Positions 62,601 through 64,000 of a DNA stretch of 64,000 bases are shown here, one piece after another. The stretch comes from Mycobacterium sp. SMC-4 (GTDB lineage Bacteria; Actinomycetota; Actinomycetes; Mycobacteriales; Mycobacteriaceae): positions 6,119 through 70,118 of the forward strand of contig NZ_CP079872.1 in the NCBI RefSeq assembly GCF_025263265.1. Direction: 5' to 3'. A program made the translations under genes and the position numbers. The notes beneath the pieces are model-generated. The model was not told the origin of the DNA and did not search any database. It was given only the letters and a program-made list of their open reading frames with translations. Position 1 is the first letter of the stretch. Every line of letters begins with the position of its first letter.

Positions 62601-63032
62601 GAAAACCTCTACAAAGACCTGCCGGCCCACCACCAACGACTGCAACGCCACCACGACCAGCTCACCGCCGAGATCGAAGACCTCCAAGACACCACCGTCG
62701 AGGACTTCGACCGCGGCGACGAACTCGCCGCCAAACGCGAGCAACTGTCCACCTTGACCACCCTGCTGCGCCTAGAAGCCGAATCCGAAGAAGCCAAAGC
62801 CAAAGCCGCCGAAGCGCAACACCGCATGCACGCCGCCGGCCGACAACCCGGCTGGTCACTACACCTCAACCCAACCCCATTCCTCCTCGAGGAATCCGGC
62901 TTCGACACCCCCGAGCAATACCGGTTCGCCCAAAAGATCGCCGAACGAGCCCGCGCCGCCGACTACCTCGCCAGCCAGGAACACAGCGACACCGACGCCC
63001 ACCGCGACAACGACGAAGGACTGGTCCGGTGA
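56667..63032 (+). CDS. Giant methyltransferase-helicase, DarB-like antirestriction candidate
   Basis: Up to 2121 aa from ATG at 56667 (GGGGAG nine bases upstream), but residues ~20-212 overlap another gene and look non-coding in this frame. The convincing protein starts near residue 212 (NGKKKGRQRNELEDPQLALFAED), where no ATG, GTG or TTG exists until GTG at 57724. Domains: Pro/Ala linker; N6-type methyltransferase with EPGCGAGTF (near 461) and a modified motif IV, NVPF; SF2/Snf2-like helicase with VGAGKSGT (near 1211), FIDEAH (near 1371) and QREGRIIRQG (near 1733); C-terminal coiled coils. Phage P1 DarB has a similar methylase-helicase layout and protects incoming DNA from restriction. Confidence 0.82.
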   Translation: MPDNKEQPDLFSVQTSENDGREPMDARGGGDRLPSTRTADAMDTRADRDVPQPRDRTPRREGHAPVDGPGRGRDRAVAGESSQRRTRSRNDGGPAPERVAERPRSDRAAGTLRTDSAAGRGRGTSQHTAAARGQLGGPLEGRAVPGRTQRSNRGSGQDPVASALTDVPGQGRLPSRDTGRGRPPRADQPATPPGAPPHTTGGGRTPSRRVPTRVNGKKKGRQRNELEDPQLALFAEDAFDLPTDPRVIDPGGAPLPALQRPGREDTPPAEQAEPPPATEPAPHTPPAAAAPQPSAAATAAPTIAPAPAVEATGEVGQPPAAPAVEHPATAEPEHLSAAPPVAVDFRPGTDIRVPSGAKARLLANIAVIDTVARLQQEARPATTAEQETLATWSGWGAVADVFDTRKDTYQSEREYLQEALGPRDYRAASASTLNAHYTDPAIAERMWKALQHAGFQDGRVLEPGCGAGTFIGLAPQSAQMVGVEKDPISAAVAAYLYPSAQVRSEGFETTNVPNGSFAAVIGNVPFGDFALRDPAYNPKRLSIHNHFIVKSLDLTAPGGYVVVLTSRFTLDNVDSKARNEIAARADLLGAVRLPTSAFRRVAGTEVVTDILVLRRREASREIEAGTDTWLQVADMDLLGDDGQWTSLPVNTYFHQHPEHMLGTPMIGHGIHGSTTLQVRTLDPSAVPNQVAQALRGIIDTAVEQGRGLTARAETLTEVSEVSFDPGLLTKATAGQPPAYGTLRFNTEADRFESWNRDAWVESKVYASRKDETIKLLALRDAANAVVASQRNGLPPEEREQLRGQLNRLYDAYVKRHGPIQRFKWSTPGEITQAKHDDKLAKKIEAWRKKNPEATRVPEELIEQWDQEAWETPNPYKLRPHIVTALRNDPSWTTVLALESYDEQTKDVRKAPIFSVDLLGPPTVRDRAETAEEALAISLDQHGGVDLNHIATLLGSDTDTAREHLRGLVFPSLRDPEVLIPATTALSGNVRKQLREATQAAQTDPRYHEYVEALQKVQPVDRQPSQITARPGSPWIEARYVAQFAQETFKPSEHKIPRIKVDHIHGVWTIDCPAYDRSHASMFETWGTRYDNRDAIDLLEMLCNNKEIVVKYTAEEAELTGRTGVNRDATVAAQAKAAKITEAFQQWVFADDTRRDELVAVYNERFNSLRAPKYSGAALTLPGLSHNFEPHPYQRDAVARIIAEPNVLLDHVVGAGKSGTMFMAAMELRRLGLARQPWIVVPNHIIEQVGKEAKWWYPSAEILLGAPGTDAEGRRRFVAQSATSDWDMVIAPQSLFEAIPVGPEAQRDYIERECEILREALNGITDDTTPASVKRLEKALQRYETKLQDLTDQARKDTGLRFENTGCDYLFIDEAHMFKNRTRLSAVKELACPDGSKRADDLAMKMDMLRQRRREDAIAAGRQPTPTDERVATFATGTPVANSLGEMYVMQRYLRPDLLDDAGVFHLNDWGAAFTSTVNTVEVNATGTQLRPVTRVGKFCNLQELLRLSSVFTDVITRDQVLDQAQVSLPELTDGKRTIVQIPADQELKDFITDLGYRASNIDPKNMARDNILKISNDGREASLDPRMVNLPAPAHSRTAAVAEQIMAVHNANADRIYKDPQHGHDMPNPGALQIVFCDRGTPTKKAGKPKDSFTIYTAIRDELIDRGMPAEKIRFIHDAEKPEDRLRLFDECNRGLVSVLFGSTEKMGTGTNVQTRAVALHHVDVPWRPADLEQREGRIIRQGNQNSEVSIFNYVVEGSYDTVMWQKIEAKSLFIEQVKRDDIAVDEVEDIGGGDMSVAAAETKAIATGDPRYVRQVQLQDEIEHLAALERSHHETLASRDREITTNQRQLGIVAADIEALAPVADAVAARDPEAKPTIVVEGRTHKERKDSAEAFATVCRNTYHAMKNAPGYETRPLNVAIDGIALIARRDHINSKLWIKADVPSAEIDVTVMDLHGTVSTLDDSGSAKARGLLTRVENLYKDLPAHHQRLQRHHDQLTAEIEDLQDTTVEDFDRGDELAAKREQLSTLTTLLRLEAESEEAKAKAAEAQHRMHAAGRQPGWSLHLNPTPFLLEESGFDTPEQYRFAQKIAERARAADYLASQEHSDTDAHRDNDEGLVR
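56728..57309 (+). CDS. Hypothetical protein nested in the 5' part of the giant ORF
   Basis: About 193 aa from GTG at 56728 (GGAGA nine bases upstream; ATGs at 56719/56722 are also in frame). Codons have the strong third-position GC expected of real genes here, whereas the overlapping frame reads as Arg/Gly/Pro-rich. The protein is helical (VSQWMREAVETAYRQLGLPTRWTPEQTETFLNLV), with an acidic middle, and ends RADGYPPE*. No family recognised. Its stop lies exactly where the giant protein's plausible sequence begins, in the frame one base back. Confidence 0.65.
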   Translation: MSQWMREAVETAYRQLGLPTRWTPEQTETFLNLVTERLDEKATHLSMDLAEDAIVRWRGSHHNAEPDHETTVGLHQSALQNAREAIVRQELYALIPQPAEDEEPASTPPRPEVNWEDRWRDVRYRAEPNEAIEDLARTLWPQRSPMFRVKAAYLLATRAEEGRPVPTSPQHHLVPRLTPQVEEELRADGYPPE

Positions 63033-63757
63033 ACACCGCGCCGCGCCGCAGCCCCGACCCGTGGTGGCGCTACGCCCAAGACTGCGCCACCGCACTCAAC
63101 CAGGGCATCGAACCACCCGTGATCCCCACCCACGGCCCCCTTCTCAAAGCCAACGAAGTCACCCGCCTCAGCGCCCCGGCCTACTACAGCCGCCTCGCCA
63201 GCGGTGACGGCAACTACGACCGCGCCAACGCCCCCTTCTTCGTCAACCCCATCCTCATGGGCGGCGCCATGGCCACCCAAGGCGCGATCAACCGCCACCG
63301 ACGCCGCCACGCCGACCGCGACGCCCACCCCACCTGGCGCAACCATCGCGAAGTCGCCGTCCTCACCACCAACCTGCGCCTCATGTGCAGCCGCCCCGAC
63401 GGCGGCTACGTGTCCTTCTGGTACCAAGACCTCACCGAGTTCTACCCCGACCCCGACACCCGAACCCTCACCATGGCCTTCGACGAAGACCACACCGCAC
63501 CACTTCGACTCAACGGCCCCGCAGTACCCGGCATCAGCCTCTGGGCAACCCACGCCCTCTACGGCCCCGCCTGGCGCGAACACCCCAAACTCGCCGCCCT
63601 CATCCGGACCGACCAAACCCACACCCAGTCGCACCCCGAACGAACCCAAGCCCCCCCCGACACGGGCCTCACCGACGAACAACAACGCTGGTGGGCCCAA
63701 CACCAGCACCGGGCACACAATGCCCGCAGCGCCGATGGACCAGACCTGAACTTGTAG
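63029..63757 (+). CDS. Hypothetical protein coupled to the giant methyltransferase-helicase
   Basis: 242 aa from GTG overlapping the preceding stop (GTGA). Mostly alpha/beta with conserved-looking aromatic patches (PDPWWRYAQDC, YVSFWYQDLTEFYPD, HALYGPAWREHPKL). One hydrophobic stretch (FFVNPILMGGAMATQGAI) is too short for a membrane helix. The middle (WRNHREVAVLTTNLRLMC, then beta strands) resembles small PH-like or lipocalin-like beta domains, but I cannot assign a family. The C-terminus is Gln/His/Arg-rich. Coupling implies a role with the big protein. Confidence 0.7.
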   Translation: MNTAPRRSPDPWWRYAQDCATALNQGIEPPVIPTHGPLLKANEVTRLSAPAYYSRLASGDGNYDRANAPFFVNPILMGGAMATQGAINRHRRRHADRDAHPTWRNHREVAVLTTNLRLMCSRPDGGYVSFWYQDLTEFYPDPDTRTLTMAFDEDHTAPLRLNGPAVPGISLWATHALYGPAWREHPKLAALIRTDQTHTQSHPERTQAPPDTGLTDEQQRWWAQHQHRAHNARSADGPDLNL

Positions 63758-63765
63758 GGATGAGC

Positions 63766-64000
63766 TCAACGATTAGCCGGGCGCACGGGAAGTAGACCAT
63801 TGCGCAGACTCCGGGGGAACACCGAATACGACTCCAGCCCATGCGATTTCGCGAACGTCAGCACCGCCAGCAGCCCACCCTCGACCCCGGCCAATGAGAC
63901 AGCGCAGCCTCACCAGGATTCAAGCCGATGAAACGTTGTTCAATCAGGTCGGTCCGGCTGCGCGTTTCCGTCGGCCGGGTGTGCCAATGTTGTGCGGTGA
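63766..64000 (-). pseudogene. Frameshifted gene fragment at right edge
   Basis: On the minus strand one frame enters from the edge reading RTDLIEQRFIGLNPGEAALS and soon stops, while a neighbouring frame continues AGVEGGLLAVLTFAKSHGLE and ends at 63766. Joined, they give one smooth, protein-like sequence, so a one-step frameshift near 63890-63905 probably separates two parts of one gene. Only the C-terminal part is inside the window. Family not recognised. It could be a pseudogene, a sequencing error or chance. Confidence 0.35.

Noticed and set aside
1..64000. tRNA or rRNA genes
   Set aside because: No cloverleaf-like segments with conserved TΨC or anticodon arms were noticed in the gaps.

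Overview
The window is a 64 kb piece of a high-GC actinobacterial plasmid, almost certainly from a mycobacterium. The evidence is a complete type VII (ESX) secretion locus with PE, PPE, EspG, mycosin and Ecc genes, a plasmid replication/partition block, and an actinobacterial-style type IV secretion (conjugation) locus on the same molecule. This combination matches the pRAW-type conjugative plasmids, whose transfer is known to need both the T4SS and the plasmid ESX system.

Layout. (1) 1-10816, minus strand: a long, translationally coupled conjugation operon. It runs from a small membrane protein through a discoidin-like protein, a VirB8/TcpC-like protein, a small two-helix pilin-like protein, VirB4 and a TrbL/VirB6-like protein to four accessory genes (hypothetical, ASCH-domain, two HTH-type). 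(2) 10855-21003: accessory envelope genes (a multi-pass membrane protein, three lipoproteins, secreted or single-pass proteins, a DUF732-like protein) around a VirD4-like coupling ATPase. A small gene in front of that ATPase is a stand-alone copy of its central domain. Traces of a transposase and possibly of a phage head gene lie here. (3) 21110-48839, minus strand: the ESX locus. In transcription order it holds EspC-like, EspB-like and other substrates, three paralogous substrates with different cell-wall-hydrolase-like C-termini, eccB, eccCa, eccCb, PE, PPE, two esx genes, espG, espI, eccD, mycP, eccE and eccA. (4) 48840-56639: maintenance region. It has a non-coding block with hairpins, a 31-codon leader overlapping a primase-type replication gene, a divergent regulator pair with a palindromic operator array, parAB, and 1.6 kb of non-coding DNA rich in palindromes. 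(5) 55833-64000, plus strand: a tandem-HTH protein, a gene nested in another frame, a very large methyltransferase-helicase resembling phage DarB antirestriction proteins, a coupled hypothetical gene, and a frameshifted fragment at the edge.

How it fits together: Rep and ParAB maintain the plasmid. The T4SS ATPases and channel move DNA. The ESX core exports PE/PPE, Esx, EspB-like and hydrolase-like proteins that may open or remodel the mycobacterial envelope for mating. The methyltransferase-helicase may protect incoming DNA. No relaxase is recognisable, so it probably lies outside the window.

Most unusual points: the family of three substrates sharing one N-terminus but ending in an M15-type peptidase, a lytic transglycosylase and a cysteine-less NlpC-like domain; an EccC split by a single in-frame TAG-ATG at an unusual place; the free-standing coupling-protein domain; the rep leader peptide; and the overlapping reading frames at the start of the giant methyltransferase-helicase.
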